Below are positions 18,092 to 27,664 of a stretch of DNA of 42,085 nucleotides, in pieces; within the stretch, counting starts at the first letter, position 1, and the number at the start of each line of letters is the position of its first letter. Source of the DNA: Rhodospirillales bacterium (lineage in GTDB: Bacteria > Pseudomonadota > Alphaproteobacteria > Azospirillales > Azospirillaceae); NCBI GenBank assembly GCA_947457845.1, contig CANGXM010000003.1, positions 1 to 42,085 of the forward strand. The letters are read 5' to 3'. Position numbers and translations under genes: made by a program. The notes under the pieces were generated by a model. It made no database searches, was not told the origin of the DNA, and saw only the letters and a program-made list of their open reading frames with translations.

Positions 18092-18691
18092 ATGCGGCTT
18101 TCGATCGTCCTGACCGCCGCGGTCATCGCCGTCGCCGGCCCCGTCCGTGCGGCCGACCCTCCCCCGCCGCAGCCGGCGACGCGCAACGCCTCGTCGGCGA
18201 AGTCCGCGCAGGAGCTCCGGGCCGAGAAGGGGTGGCAGACGACCGAGGAGACGGCGGCGGGCGAGGGCCGGGTGCTGCGCGTCTTCGCCGACAGCTTCCC
18301 GGCCGAGAACAACATCGGCACCGATGAGATGATCGCGACGCTTTCGATCCGCTGCTACGCGGACCGGCAACTGCTGATCAACTTCATGACGACCGTCAAT
18401 CTCGTGACCCTCGACCAGATCCAGCGCTACGAACCCTTCACGATCGAATACCGGGTGGACAGCCAGCGGCGGACCTCGGCACCGGGCATGCTCGTCCTGC
18501 CGCAGGTGATGATGTTCCGCAATGTCCGGGACGCCCAGGCGTTCGCCGCCGCCGTCGCGGGGGCGCGCCGAACCATCGAGGTCGATGCGGTGACCCGGGT
18601 CGTCCGCATGCCCGGCCGGTTCGCGGTGACGAACGTGGCCACGGCGATGAGGCCCGTCATCGAGGGCTGCGGCCGTCCGCCGACGAGCTGA
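18092..18691 (+). CDS. Secreted/periplasmic hypothetical protein
   Basis: Signal peptide MRLSIVLTAAVIAVAGPVRA; 199 aa; no family recognised. Confidence 0.7.
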   Translation: MRLSIVLTAAVIAVAGPVRAADPPPPQPATRNASSAKSAQELRAEKGWQTTEETAAGEGRVLRVFADSFPAENNIGTDEMIATLSIRCYADRQLLINFMTTVNLVTLDQIQRYEPFTIEYRVDSQRRTSAPGMLVLPQVMMFRNVRDAQAFAAAVAGARRTIEVDAVTRVVRMPGRFAVTNVATAMRPVIEGCGRPPTS

Positions 18692-18764
18692 CCCGGCCGA
18701 CCCGAAGGACTACCCCGTCTGCCACGACCGGAACGGCCGCCCCGAGGGGGTGCCGTCAATTGAT

Positions 18765-18780
18765 CGTTAACCACGATCGG
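18765..18780 (+). promoter_or_regulatory. CGTTAACCACGATCGG motif upstream of the receiver gene (CtrA half-site-like TTAACCA)
   Basis: Similar to 11601-11616; 54 bp upstream of the 18819 start. Confidence 0.25.
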
Positions 18781-18818
18781 CGAACCTCGAGCGTCGTCTG
18801 GCGGAGGGAGGTCGTCGC

Positions 18819-19319
18819 GTGGGCACCATCGGATCCGGTCGACCGCAGGCATTCGGGGCTCCCGTCGCCCGACGGCTCGTCCGGCGGTCGGGGCTCGCGG
18901 CCGGCCCAGGCGCGGGACCGGAAGGCCCCACCGGCGACACCCGGCCGCCGCGCCGCCGCGTCATGATCATCGAGGACGACGCCATCGTCCGCCTCGGGCT
19001 CCAGGCGGTGCTCGAGGACGGGGGCGACGAGGTCATCCTGGCAGGATCCGCCGCGGAGGCGCTGGCCCGCCTCGCGGCGGGGGCGTCGGTTCCCGACGTG
19101 ATCGTCGCCGACTACCGCCTGCGCGACGGGCAGGTGGGGACCGACGCGATCCGCCGGGTCCGCGACGCGGTGGGGCGGGCGCTTCCGGCCGTGCTCCTGA
19201 CGGGCGAGGCGGCCTCCGATCTCCAGGAGGAGGCGGCCCTGCAGGGCCTGCTCGTGGCCGGCAAGCCGATCGGGTCGCGGGACCTGTTCCGCGTCATCGG
19301 CCTCGCCATGGCGACATGA
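18819..19319 (+). CDS. Single-domain response regulator (receiver only)
   Basis: RVMIIEDDAIVRLGLQAVLEDGGDEVILAGSAAEAL...DVIVADYRLRDGQVGTDAIRRVR...VLLTGEA...VAGKPI; start uncertain. Confidence 0.85.
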   Translation: MGTIGSGRPQAFGAPVARRLVRRSGLAAGPGAGPEGPTGDTRPPRRRVMIIEDDAIVRLGLQAVLEDGGDEVILAGSAAEALARLAAGASVPDVIVADYRLRDGQVGTDAIRRVRDAVGRALPAVLLTGEAASDLQEEAALQGLLVAGKPIGSRDLFRVIGLAMAT

Positions 19320-19326
19320 TGGCGGG

Positions 19327-19824
19327 TCAGTCGAACAGGGCGTCGATCGCCGACTGATCGGAGGAGCCCTCGGTCGTCCCGGCCGTGGCGACGCCGTGGA
19401 CGACGCCGCTCCCCTCCCCCACGAGGTTGGTCAGGTCGCGCATCGCCGTGTCGCAGACGTGGCGGAACTCCGGATCGGTCCCGCAGACATCGAGCCGCGC
19501 CACCGCATCGGCGATCCGCCCCTCGATCCGCGACACGACCGCGTCGAAGTCGCTGCGCACCTGCGGCTCGGCCGCGTCGTAGCACTCGATCGCCAGATCG
19601 GCGAACGGCAGCGACGAGCCGCGGAAATGCTCGGCATAGCTCTTCGGCCGCCACGCCTTCAGCTCGTCGAGCATGTCCGGCATGTCCGGCAGAAGCCCGA
19701 GGAGCATGATCGCCTCGTTGGCGTGATTGAAGAAATCCGTGCTGAGGAGCGAGCGGTCGTCGATCGTCGTGCCGTCGATCCTGCGCCTCAGGCTCTCGAT
19801 GCGAGTCGTCCCGTCGGACACCAT
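19327..19824 (-). CDS. Uncharacterised 165-aa protein with CheZ-like C-terminal tail DQSAIDALFD
   Basis: Ends SSDQSAIDALFD*; lacks the FQDxTGQ phosphatase motif. Confidence 0.75.
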   Translation of the reverse strand: MVSDGTTRIESLRRRIDGTTIDDRSLLSTDFFNHANEAIMLLGLLPDMPDMLDELKAWRPKSYAEHFRGSSLPFADLAIECYDAAEPQVRSDFDAVVSRIEGRIADAVARLDVCGTDPEFRHVCDTAMRDLTNLVGEGSGVVHGVATAGTTEGSSDQSAIDALFD

Positions 19825-19944
19825 GCCACAACCGATCCCTGCAACACCGCTGTCGTCGATCCCGAAAGGACGGCACGGAGTTTCCGTCGCCCCGACGACG
19901 TCAAGACCCTATCGCAACCCGACGTGGTCGCAAGGGATTTGCGC

Positions 19945-20793
19945 TCACGACCGCCCGCCGTCACGCAGCGTGGGGTCCATCACGTCGCGCAGCCAATCCC
20001 CGATCAGGCTGATTGACAGCGTCGTCAGCACGATCACGATGCCGGGGAAGACGGCGATCCACCACGCGTTCAGCAGGAAGTCCCGCCCCTCGCCCAGAAG
20101 CTGGCCGAGGCTGGTCAGCGGCGGCTGGATGCCGAGGCCGAGGAAGCTCAGCCCCGTCTCCAGCAAGATGGTCTGGGGGAAGTTGAGCGTGAACTGGACG
20201 ATCAGCACGCCGGCGACGTTGGGCAGCAGGTGGCGCAGATAGAGCCGCAGCGGCGAGGCGCCGAGCGCCTTCACCGCCTTGGCGTAGGGCTGGCTGGCGG
20301 CCGAAAGGACGACGCCGCGGGCGAGCCGCGCGTAGTTCTCCCAGCCGTTCAGCCCCATGAGCACCACGAACAGGGTGATCGAGTTCCCGAAGAACGCGAG
20401 CAGCGTCAGCGCGATCAGGATGAAGGGGAGAGAGGCCTGGACGTCGACCAGCATCATGATCGCCTCCTCCGCCCAGCCGCGCAGGTGCGCGGCGACGAAG
20501 CCGATGGCGGTGCCGATCACGGCGCCGATGAGGGTTCCCGCCAGCGCCACCGCCACCGAGATCCGCGTCGCCATCACGAGCCGCGCGACGATGTCGCGGC
20601 CGATCCGGTCGGTGCCGAGCAGATAGCCCTCCGGTCCGCCGAGCCAGGACGGGGGACGCAGGCGCAGGCGCAGGTTCTGCGCCGTGGGCGAATGCGGGGA
20701 GAGCGCGTCGCCGAACAGGCAGACGCCGACCACCGCGGCGAGCACGAGCATCGCCAGCATCACGAGCGGCGGGACGGCGAAGAGGCGCCTCAT
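19945..20793 (-). CDS. Peptide-type ABC transporter permease (DppC-like)
   Basis: MRRLFAVPPLVMLAMLVLAAVVG...LLGTDRIGRDIVARLV...ALGASPLRLYLRHLLPN. Confidence 0.9.
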   Translation of the reverse strand: MRRLFAVPPLVMLAMLVLAAVVGVCLFGDALSPHSPTAQNLRLRLRPPSWLGGPEGYLLGTDRIGRDIVARLVMATRISVAVALAGTLIGAVIGTAIGFVAAHLRGWAEEAIMMLVDVQASLPFILIALTLLAFFGNSITLFVVLMGLNGWENYARLARGVVLSAASQPYAKAVKALGASPLRLYLRHLLPNVAGVLIVQFTLNFPQTILLETGLSFLGLGIQPPLTSLGQLLGEGRDFLLNAWWIAVFPGIVIVLTTLSISLIGDWLRDVMDPTLRDGGRS

Positions 20794-21722
20794 GCGTCCA
20801 CCGAGGCGACGCGGATGCGGGGATCGAGGAGGCCGTAGAGAAGATCGACGACCAGATTGGCGATCACCATCGTCGCCGCGATGAGGAGGACGAGGCCCTG
20901 CACCACCGCGAGGTCGCGCGCCGCGACGGCGCTGACCAGAAGCCGCCCGACGCCGGGCCACGCGAACACCGTCTCGGTCACGATCGCCCCGCCGATCAGG
21001 CCGCCCAGCGAGAAGCCGAGGACGGTCACCACCGGGATCGCCGCGTTCGGCAGGGCGTGGCGCAGGATGCGCCCGCCGGGCGCCACGCCCTTCGCCTGGG
21101 CGGTGCGCATGTAGGGCCGCCGCAGCACCTCCAGCATGGAGGAACGGGTGAAGCGCGCGAGCGCGCCCGCGGTCGCGAGGCCGAGCGTGCAGGCCGGCAT
21201 GATCAGGTGCCACGGCGTGCCGGTCCCGCTCGACGGGAGCCAGCGCAGCGTCAGCGAGAAGGTGAGGATCATGAGGATCCCCAGGAAGAAGTTCGGGATG
21301 GCGAAGCCGAGCACCGCGAACGCCATCGTCAACCGGTCGAGAAGCGTGTTCCGCCGCACCGCCGCGAGGATGCCGAGCGGCACGCCGACCATGAGGGCGA
21401 GCGCCAGCGCGGTCAGGCCGAGCAGCGCCGTCGCCGGCACCCGTTCGGTCACGAGGTCGATCACCGGGCGCGTGTCGCGCAGCGAGATGCCGAAGTCGCC
21501 CTGGAACACGGCGGCCATGTAGCGGAGGTACTGGACCGGGAGCGGCCGGTCGAGACCCCAGAGCGTGCGGTAGTACGCGATCACCTCCGGCTCGCTGTCG
21601 GCCGGCAGCAGCGAGACGAGCGGGTCGCCCGACGTCCGGAGCACCACGAAGACGAACGTCACCACCAGCCAGAGCGTGAGCGCCGTCCGGAACGCCTTCA
21701 TGCCGAGGAAGCGGAGGTTCAC
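20790..21722 (-). CDS. Peptide-type ABC transporter permease (DppB-like)
   Basis: LGMKAFRTALTLWLVVTFVFVVLRTSGDP...YMRTAQAKGVAPGGRILRHALPNAAIPVVT; GTG start overlapping the ATPase stop. Confidence 0.9.
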   Translation of the reverse strand: MNLRFLGMKAFRTALTLWLVVTFVFVVLRTSGDPLVSLLPADSEPEVIAYYRTLWGLDRPLPVQYLRYMAAVFQGDFGISLRDTRPVIDLVTERVPATALLGLTALALALMVGVPLGILAAVRRNTLLDRLTMAFAVLGFAIPNFFLGILMILTFSLTLRWLPSSGTGTPWHLIMPACTLGLATAGALARFTRSSMLEVLRRPYMRTAQAKGVAPGGRILRHALPNAAIPVVTVLGFSLGGLIGGAIVTETVFAWPGVGRLLVSAVAARDLAVVQGLVLLIAATMVIANLVVDLLYGLLDPRIRVASVDA

Positions 21723-23386
21723 GCCCGTCCCTCCGCGCCGCCGGCGCCCGCCCCGGCGCCCGCCCCGACACCCGCAACGTCGAACCACGCCCGGCCCGGG
21801 ACGGCCGCCAGGAGCGTGCGGGTGTAGTCGTGCCGGGGGCCGGCGAAGACCGCCGCCGTCTCCCCCTCCTCCACGACCTTTCCGCGGTGCATCACCGCGA
21901 CGCGGTCGCAGATGCGTGCCGCGACCCTGAGATCGTGGGTGACGAACAGCATCGCGAAGCCCAGCTGGCGCTGCAGCACGTCCAGCAATGCGAGGATCTG
22001 CGCCTGGACCGAGACGTCGAGGGAGGAGACCGGCTCATCGGCCACCAGGATCTCCGGCTCGACCGCCAGCGCCCGCGCGATGCACAGGCGCTGGCGCTGG
22101 CCACCCGAGAACTGGTGCGGGAACCGGTCCCCCGCCTGGGGGTCGAGGCCGACCTGCGCGATCAGACGGCGTGCCCGCTCGATCGCGTCGGCCCAGGGGA
22201 CGCCATGGATGATCGGCCCCTCGGCGATGGCGTCGACCGCGGTCTGGCGCGGGTCGAGCGAGGCCCACGGGTCCTGGAAGATGATCTGGATGCGGCGGCG
22301 CAGGGGCCGGAAGCGACGCTCGCCCATGCGCGTCACCTCGTCCCCGCCGAGTCGGATGGCCCCCGCCTCCACGTCGACGAGGCGGAGCAGGCTCTGGGCG
22401 AGGGTCGACTTGCCCGATCCGCTCTCCCCCACGAGGCCCAGCGTCTCGCCGGGCGCCAGCGTCATCGAGACGCCGTCCAGCGCCGTCGTGCGCCGCCCGG
22501 CGCCGAAGAGCGACCGGCGCGCGAACACCTTGCGCAGCCCCTCGGCCGCGAGCACCGGCCGCGCGTCGGTCGCGGCCCGCTGCGCGCGGGGGACGGGCCG
22601 CGGCACGGCGGCCACGAGGGCGCGCGTATAGGGATGGCGCGGGTCGCCCAGCACGGAGGCGACCGTTCCCGTCTCGACCGTCCGCCCCGTCTGCATCACG
22701 ACGATGCGGTCCGCGATCTCGGCCACCACGCCGAAATCGTGGGTGATGAAGAGGACGCCGGCCCCGTGCCGGGCCCGCAGGTCGCGGATGAGGGACAGGA
22801 TCTGCGCCTGGGTCGTCACGTCCAGCGCGGTGGTCGGCTCGTCCGCGATCAGGAGCTTCGGCTCCAGCGCCAGCGCCATCGCGATCATCACGCGCTGGCA
22901 CTGTCCGCCCGACAGCTGGTGCGGATAGGCGCCGAACACGCGCGCGGGGTCGGGAAGGCGCACCTCCTCGAACAGGGCGAGCACCCGCCGCCGCCGCTCG
23001 GCCCCGTCGCCCGCGCCGTGGACGCGAAAGACCTCCTCCACCTGCCGGCCGACGCGGTAGAACGGGTTCAGCGCCGCGATCGGCTCCTGGAACACCATGG
23101 CGATGTCCCGGCCGTTGAGCCGCAGCCGTTCCGCCCGCGGGAGGGGGAGAAGCTCACGCCCCGAATAGCGCACCGAACCCGACGCGACGGCAAGGTCGGG
23201 GGGCAGCAGGTCCATCACCGCCTGCGCGGTGACAGACTTCCCCGACCCGCTCTCCCCCACCACGCAGACGATTTCGCCGGGGCGGACCTCCAGCGACAGG
23301 TCCTCGACGGCGAAGGGACGGTCGGCCCCGCCGGGCAGGCGGACGGACAGCCCCTCGACCGCGAGGACCGGCACCGGTCCGCTCAA
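21719..23386 (-). CDS. Duplicated (DppD-DppF fused) ABC transporter ATP-binding protein
   Basis: Two Walker A motifs ([22 protein letters not shown]) and two signature motifs ([18 protein letters not shown]); start TTG 23386 or GTG 23374. Confidence 0.9.
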   Translation of the reverse strand: MSGPVPVLAVEGLSVRLPGGADRPFAVEDLSLEVRPGEIVCVVGESGSGKSVTAQAVMDLLPPDLAVASGSVRYSGRELLPLPRAERLRLNGRDIAMVFQEPIAALNPFYRVGRQVEEVFRVHGAGDGAERRRRVLALFEEVRLPDPARVFGAYPHQLSGGQCQRVMIAMALALEPKLLIADEPTTALDVTTQAQILSLIRDLRARHGAGVLFITHDFGVVAEIADRIVVMQTGRTVETGTVASVLGDPRHPYTRALVAAVPRPVPRAQRAATDARPVLAAEGLRKVFARRSLFGAGRRTTALDGVSMTLAPGETLGLVGESGSGKSTLAQSLLRLVDVEAGAIRLGGDEVTRMGERRFRPLRRRIQIIFQDPWASLDPRQTAVDAIAEGPIIHGVPWADAIERARRLIAQVGLDPQAGDRFPHQFSGGQRQRLCIARALAVEPEILVADEPVSSLDVSVQAQILALLDVLQRQLGFAMLFVTHDLRVAARICDRVAVMHRGKVVEEGETAAVFAGPRHDYTRTLLAAVPGRAWFDVAGVGAGAGAGAGGAEGRA

Positions 23387-24972
23387 CGGGCGACCTTGAA
23401 GTGCGCCGCGTCGAACCGCATCGCCTCGCTCGACGTCGACGTCCACTCGTAGCGCTTCTTGTGGGCGTAGGAGACCACGGTCCGCCACAGGTACATGGCG
23501 GGGGTCACGGTCTCCCACTCCTCGACGAGCTGGAGGTAGAGGGCCTTGCGCTTCGCAGGATCGTTCTCGAACTCGAACGCCTGGCCGAGTTCCAGGAACT
23601 TCGGGGTCGGGACCCAGGTCTTGTGGCTGGCGGCCACCCGGTTCGACCCGGGACCCCAGTCGATCCAGAGCGGCCGCATCGGGTCGCCGCTGAACTCCGA
23701 CGACATCGACATGTTCAGCAGGTGGAACGGCCGGCGGTAGGCGAGGTCGAAGTTCTCGACCACCACCATCTGCACGTTGATGCCGACCTGCTTCCACTGC
23801 TCGACCATGATCTCGGCCGCGCTCTCATAGTTGGGGAAGAAGCCGCGGACGATGTGCCAGCGGAGTTCCTGGCCCCTGTAGCCCGAGCGCTGGAGAAGCT
23901 GGCGCGCCTGCGCCGGGTCGTGGCGGGTGTAGCGACCCTTGCGCGCGGCGTCGAAGTAGCCCGGTCCGTATTCAGGGAAGTTGAAGGGGGCGGAGGGCGT
24001 GAAGGTGGCGTTCCCCCACAGCGCGTCGGTGATCGCGTCCATGTCGATCGCCATCACCATCGCCTTGCGCAGGTCGGCGTTGACGAGCGGGTTCGCGGGC
24101 TGGCCGTCCGGCGCCGGCAGGGTGTCGAACGAGAACATCGGATAGTTCTCGAGCTGGCGGTCCAGCAGCGTCACGTCCGCGTACCGGCGCATCACGTCCC
24201 GCTGGTCGAAGGGCACCAGCACGATGAAGTCGAATTCGCCCGAGACGAGGCCGGCGAGGCGGGCCGAGAACTCCGGCACGATCCTGAACGTCAGGGACTT
24301 GGCCGGCGGGCGGCCGCCCCAATAGGCGTCGAAGGCCTCCAGACGGATCGCGTCGCCGGAATTGAAGCTGACGACCCGGTAGGGGCCGGTGCCGATCGGC
24401 CGCAGCCCGAACTGGTCGGCGCCCATCCGCAGATAGGCCGCCTTCGGCACGACGTAGGCGATCATGAGCGCGAGCTTGTCCGGCACCGTCGGGTCGGGCG
24501 CGGTCGTCTCGATCTCGACCGTCAGCGGCCCCGTCGCCTCCACCCGCTTGAAGCCGCGGGCGAAGGTCTTGCCGCGCGGCGCCATCGGCCGGTCGCCCCA
24601 GAGCCGCTCGGACGAGAGGGTGAAGGCCACGTCCTCGGCCGTCATCGTGGTGCCGTCGTGGAACGTCACGCCCTCGCGCAGGCTGACGCGCCACACGGTC
24701 GGCGCCGTCTGCTCCACCTTCGTGGCGAGCATCGGCTCCTTCTCCACGCCCGCGGGGTCGCCGACGAACCTGCGGCGCAGCAGCGTGTCGTAGATCGACG
24801 GGTGGACGCGACCGCCCGTGGTGGAGATGCCGTTCACCGGCTCCATCGTGGGCCAGAGGTTGTCCACGGCGATGACGAGGTCCGGCCGGGTGTCGGCCTG
24901 GGCGAGCGCCGACCCGAAGGGGGCCAGCGCGAGGGTGAGCACGGCGAGGGCCATGCCGAGGAACGAGCGCAT
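23383..24972 (-). CDS. ABC transporter substrate-binding protein, family 5 (peptide/nickel type)
   Basis: Signal peptide; VTFHDGTTMTAEDVAFTL and RPIGTGPYRVVSF signatures. Confidence 0.92.
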   Translation of the reverse strand: MRSFLGMALAVLTLALAPFGSALAQADTRPDLVIAVDNLWPTMEPVNGISTTGGRVHPSIYDTLLRRRFVGDPAGVEKEPMLATKVEQTAPTVWRVSLREGVTFHDGTTMTAEDVAFTLSSERLWGDRPMAPRGKTFARGFKRVEATGPLTVEIETTAPDPTVPDKLALMIAYVVPKAAYLRMGADQFGLRPIGTGPYRVVSFNSGDAIRLEAFDAYWGGRPPAKSLTFRIVPEFSARLAGLVSGEFDFIVLVPFDQRDVMRRYADVTLLDRQLENYPMFSFDTLPAPDGQPANPLVNADLRKAMVMAIDMDAITDALWGNATFTPSAPFNFPEYGPGYFDAARKGRYTRHDPAQARQLLQRSGYRGQELRWHIVRGFFPNYESAAEIMVEQWKQVGINVQMVVVENFDLAYRRPFHLLNMSMSSEFSGDPMRPLWIDWGPGSNRVAASHKTWVPTPKFLELGQAFEFENDPAKRKALYLQLVEEWETVTPAMYLWRTVVSYAHKKRYEWTSTSSEAMRFDAAHFKVAR

Positions 24973-25121
24973 CCGATGCCTCCCGAAACGCGAGCCGCCA
25001 GCTTAACCCGCCGGCGCGAAGGGGCAAGCGCCCCCTTGCTGCCCGAACCCGCTTGCCGGAAGCCGTGCCGCGACGCCACTGTCTGCGCTCCTGAGGGAAC
25101 GGAACGACGAGGAGTGCCCAG

Positions 25122-25823
25122 GTGCGCATCGCGGAGATGACCTGGCGGCAGGTCGAGACCTATCTGAAGGGCGACGACCGGGCCGTCGTCCCGCTCGGCT
25201 CGACCGAGCAGCACGCCGACCTGAGCCTGTCGGTGGACAGCATCCTGGCCGAGCGCGTCTCGGTGGAGGCCGCGGCCCCGCTGGGGATCCCGGTCTTCCC
25301 CGTCGTCGCCTACGGGATCACGCCCTACTTCTCGGCCTTCCCCGGCACGGTCACGCTCTCGGCCGACACCTACACGCGGGTCGTGCGCGACATCCTGTCG
25401 AGCCTCGCGAACACCGGCTTTCGCCGCATCCTGCTGGTGAACGGGCACGGCGGGAACCAGCCGGCGGCGACGACGGCGGTGGAGTTCCTGACCGACCGCC
25501 CGGACTGCCGGGTGCGCTTCCACAACTGGTGGATCGCCCCCAGGACCTCCGCGAAGGTCAAGGAAACGGACGCGATCGCCTCGCACGCGTCCTGGATGGA
25601 GAACTTTCCCTGGACGCGCCTGCCCAATATCGCCCTGCCCTCCCACCAGAAGCCGCCGGTCGACCTCGAGGCCATGCGCACCCTGCCGCCCGGCGCCGTG
25701 CGCGACCTGATCGGCGACGGCAACCTCGGCGGCCACTATCAGCGGCCGGACGCGGAGATGCAGGCGATCTGGGACGTCGCGATCGAGGAGACGCGCGAGC
25801 TGCTGCGGACCGGCTGGGCATGA
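25122..25823 (+). CDS. Creatininase family protein
   Basis: VVPLGSTEQHADLSLSVDSILAERV...LLVNGHGGNQPA. Confidence 0.9.
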   Translation: MRIAEMTWRQVETYLKGDDRAVVPLGSTEQHADLSLSVDSILAERVSVEAAAPLGIPVFPVVAYGITPYFSAFPGTVTLSADTYTRVVRDILSSLANTGFRRILLVNGHGGNQPAATTAVEFLTDRPDCRVRFHNWWIAPRTSAKVKETDAIASHASWMENFPWTRLPNIALPSHQKPPVDLEAMRTLPPGAVRDLIGDGNLGGHYQRPDAEMQAIWDVAIEETRELLRTGWA

Positions 25824-26857
25824 GCGGGCCGATCCTGATCTGGGGCGCCGGCGCCATCGGCGGCACGCTCGGTGCCTTCCTCGCCCGGGCGGGCGAGGAC
25901 GTCCTGCTGGTCGACGTGGTGGCCGACCACGTCGCCGCCTGCGCCGGGCCGGGCCTCGCCATCGAGGGGCCGGTCGACGCCTTCGTCCAGCGCGTTCCCG
26001 CGGTGACGCCGGACCGTGTGACCGGAACCTTCGACCGCACGATCCTCGCCGTGAAGGCGCACCACACGAAGGACGCGATCGCGGCCCTCGCCCCGCACCT
26101 GGCGGACGACGGCTGGGTCCTGTCGGCGCAGAACGGACTGAACGAGCTTGAGATCGCGCGCGCGGTGGGCGAGCGGCGCTCGATCGGCTGCTTCGTCAAC
26201 TTCGGGGCGGACTGGCTGGGCCCCGGCCGCATCCTGTTCGGGAACCGGGCGACGGTGGCGGTGGGGGAACTCGATGGCACGATCGGCCCGCGCATCCGCG
26301 AGATCCATCGGCTCCTCTCGATCTTCGAGCCGGACGCGATCCTCACCGACGACGTCTGGGGCTATCTCTGGGGCAAGCTGGGCTACGGCGCGATGCTCTT
26401 CGCCACCGCCCTCGACATGGGCTCGATGAGCGAGAACTTCGACCGGCCGCGCTACGCCCCGGTCTGGCGCCGGCTGGGCCAGGAGGTGATGGCGGTGGCC
26501 AGGGCGAAGGGCGTGCGTCCGCGGGGCTTCAACGGCTACGACCCCGACGCCTTCATGCCCGGCGCACCGGACGCCGGGGCGCTCGCCTCGATCAGGGCGA
26601 TGGCGGACTTCAACCGCCCGGGTGCGAAGACCCATTCCGGCATCTGGCGCGACCTCGCCGTCCGCAGGCGGCGGACGGAGGTCGATGCGCAGATCGCCGT
26701 GATCGGCGAGATCGCGGCCGGCCTCGGCATCGACACGCCCGCGATCCGCACCCTCGTCGCGCTGATCCACGACGTCGAGGAGGGGCGGCGGCCGCAGGCG
26801 TGGGAGACGCTGGACGTCCTGCTGGCCGTCTGCGAGACCGCCCCGCCGCTGGCGTGA
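25820..26857 (+). CDS. Ketopantoate reductase family (ApbA/PanE-like) protein
   Basis: ILIWGAGAIGGTLGAFLARAGEDVLLVD; ILAVKAHHTKDAI; ATGA overlap. Confidence 0.88.
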   Translation: MSGPILIWGAGAIGGTLGAFLARAGEDVLLVDVVADHVAACAGPGLAIEGPVDAFVQRVPAVTPDRVTGTFDRTILAVKAHHTKDAIAALAPHLADDGWVLSAQNGLNELEIARAVGERRSIGCFVNFGADWLGPGRILFGNRATVAVGELDGTIGPRIREIHRLLSIFEPDAILTDDVWGYLWGKLGYGAMLFATALDMGSMSENFDRPRYAPVWRRLGQEVMAVARAKGVRPRGFNGYDPDAFMPGAPDAGALASIRAMADFNRPGAKTHSGIWRDLAVRRRRTEVDAQIAVIGEIAAGLGIDTPAIRTLVALIHDVEEGRRPQAWETLDVLLAVCETAPPLA

Positions 26858-26920
26858 CCGGGTCCGGACAGGTCCGGCCGGATCGTCCCCGCGATGGCGC
26901 ACGGGGCCGATCCGTGGTAT

Positions 26921-26953
26921 TCATCACAGATAGATATCAAAAGGCAGTGATGA
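26921..26953. promoter_or_regulatory. Inverted repeat TCATCAC-N19-GTGATGA overlapping the antitoxin start codon (candidate VapB operator)
   Basis: Arms at 26921-26927 and 26947-26953, perfect 7 bp; surrounding DNA is locally AT-rich. Confidence 0.5.
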
Positions 26954-27207
26954 CCCGGACCACGGCGAAGCTCTTCCGGCACGGACGAAGCCAGGCCGTC
27001 CGCCTGCCCAAGGAATTCCGGCTTCCCGGCACGGAGGTTCGCGTCAGCCGGGAGGGGGAGCGGATCATCCTCGAGCCGATCGCCCGGTCGGCGGCCGACG
27101 TGGCCGCGGTTTTCGCGGACATCGACCGGTTGCGGGCGGGCGCGGACGACCTTGACCGTCCGGTCGATCCGCCGGTCGCCCCCGATCCTCGTGTCCTCTT
27201 CGACTGA
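26950..27207 (+). CDS. vapB: VapB-like (AbrB/SpoVT swapped-hairpin) antitoxin
   Basis: MTRTTAKLFRHGRSQAVRLPKEFRLPGTEVRVSREGERIILEPI. Confidence 0.9.
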   Translation: MTRTTAKLFRHGRSQAVRLPKEFRLPGTEVRVSREGERIILEPIARSAADVAAVFADIDRLRAGADDLDRPVDPPVAPDPRVLFD

Positions 27208-27614
27208 TGCGCTGTCTCGACACGAACGTCGTCATCGCGGCGCTGAAAGGACGACCGGGGGAGGTTCGCGACCGACTGCTATCGACGCTCGCCGGAGGAG
27301 ATCCGGTCGCACTCTCGGCCGTCGTGCTCTTCGAATTGCGATACGACATCGCCAGGAGCCGATTTCCGGAGCGGAACGCCGCGTCGCTGGCTCGCCTTCT
27401 GTCGCTCGACCTGACGATCCTTCCCTTCGAACCGGAGGACGCGACCGTCGCGGGCATGATCCGGGCCGAACTCGAACGCGCCGGAACGCCGATCGGGCAT
27501 TACGATCTCCTCATCGCCGGACAGGCCCTCCGCCACGGCGCGGTGCTGGTGACCGCGAACCGATGGGAGTTGCCGCGCGTTCCGGGGTTGACGATCGAAA
27601 GCTGGTCGGCTTGA
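27207..27614 (+). CDS. vapC: VapC-like PIN-domain toxin
   Basis: MRCLDTNVVIAALKG...SAVVLFELRYDIARS...PIGHYDLLIAGQAL. Confidence 0.9.
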   Translation: MRCLDTNVVIAALKGRPGEVRDRLLSTLAGGDPVALSAVVLFELRYDIARSRFPERNAASLARLLSLDLTILPFEPEDATVAGMIRAELERAGTPIGHYDLLIAGQALRHGAVLVTANRWELPRVPGLTIESWSA

Positions 27615-27664
27615 CCATGCCCCGGCACCGCTCCACGACGAACGAAACGTCCGAGGAAACCCTC

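Noticed and set aside
21830-25140. Long plus-strand ORFs (540 and 579 aa) opposite the ABC transporter genes
   Set aside because: Low-complexity Arg/His/Asp-rich antisense translations; the minus-strand ATPase and SBP are unambiguous.
26950-27614. VapBC as evidence of a larger mobile or defence island
   Set aside because: No integrase, transposase, tRNA boundary, restriction or phage genes nearby; a lone TA pair between metabolic genes is common.
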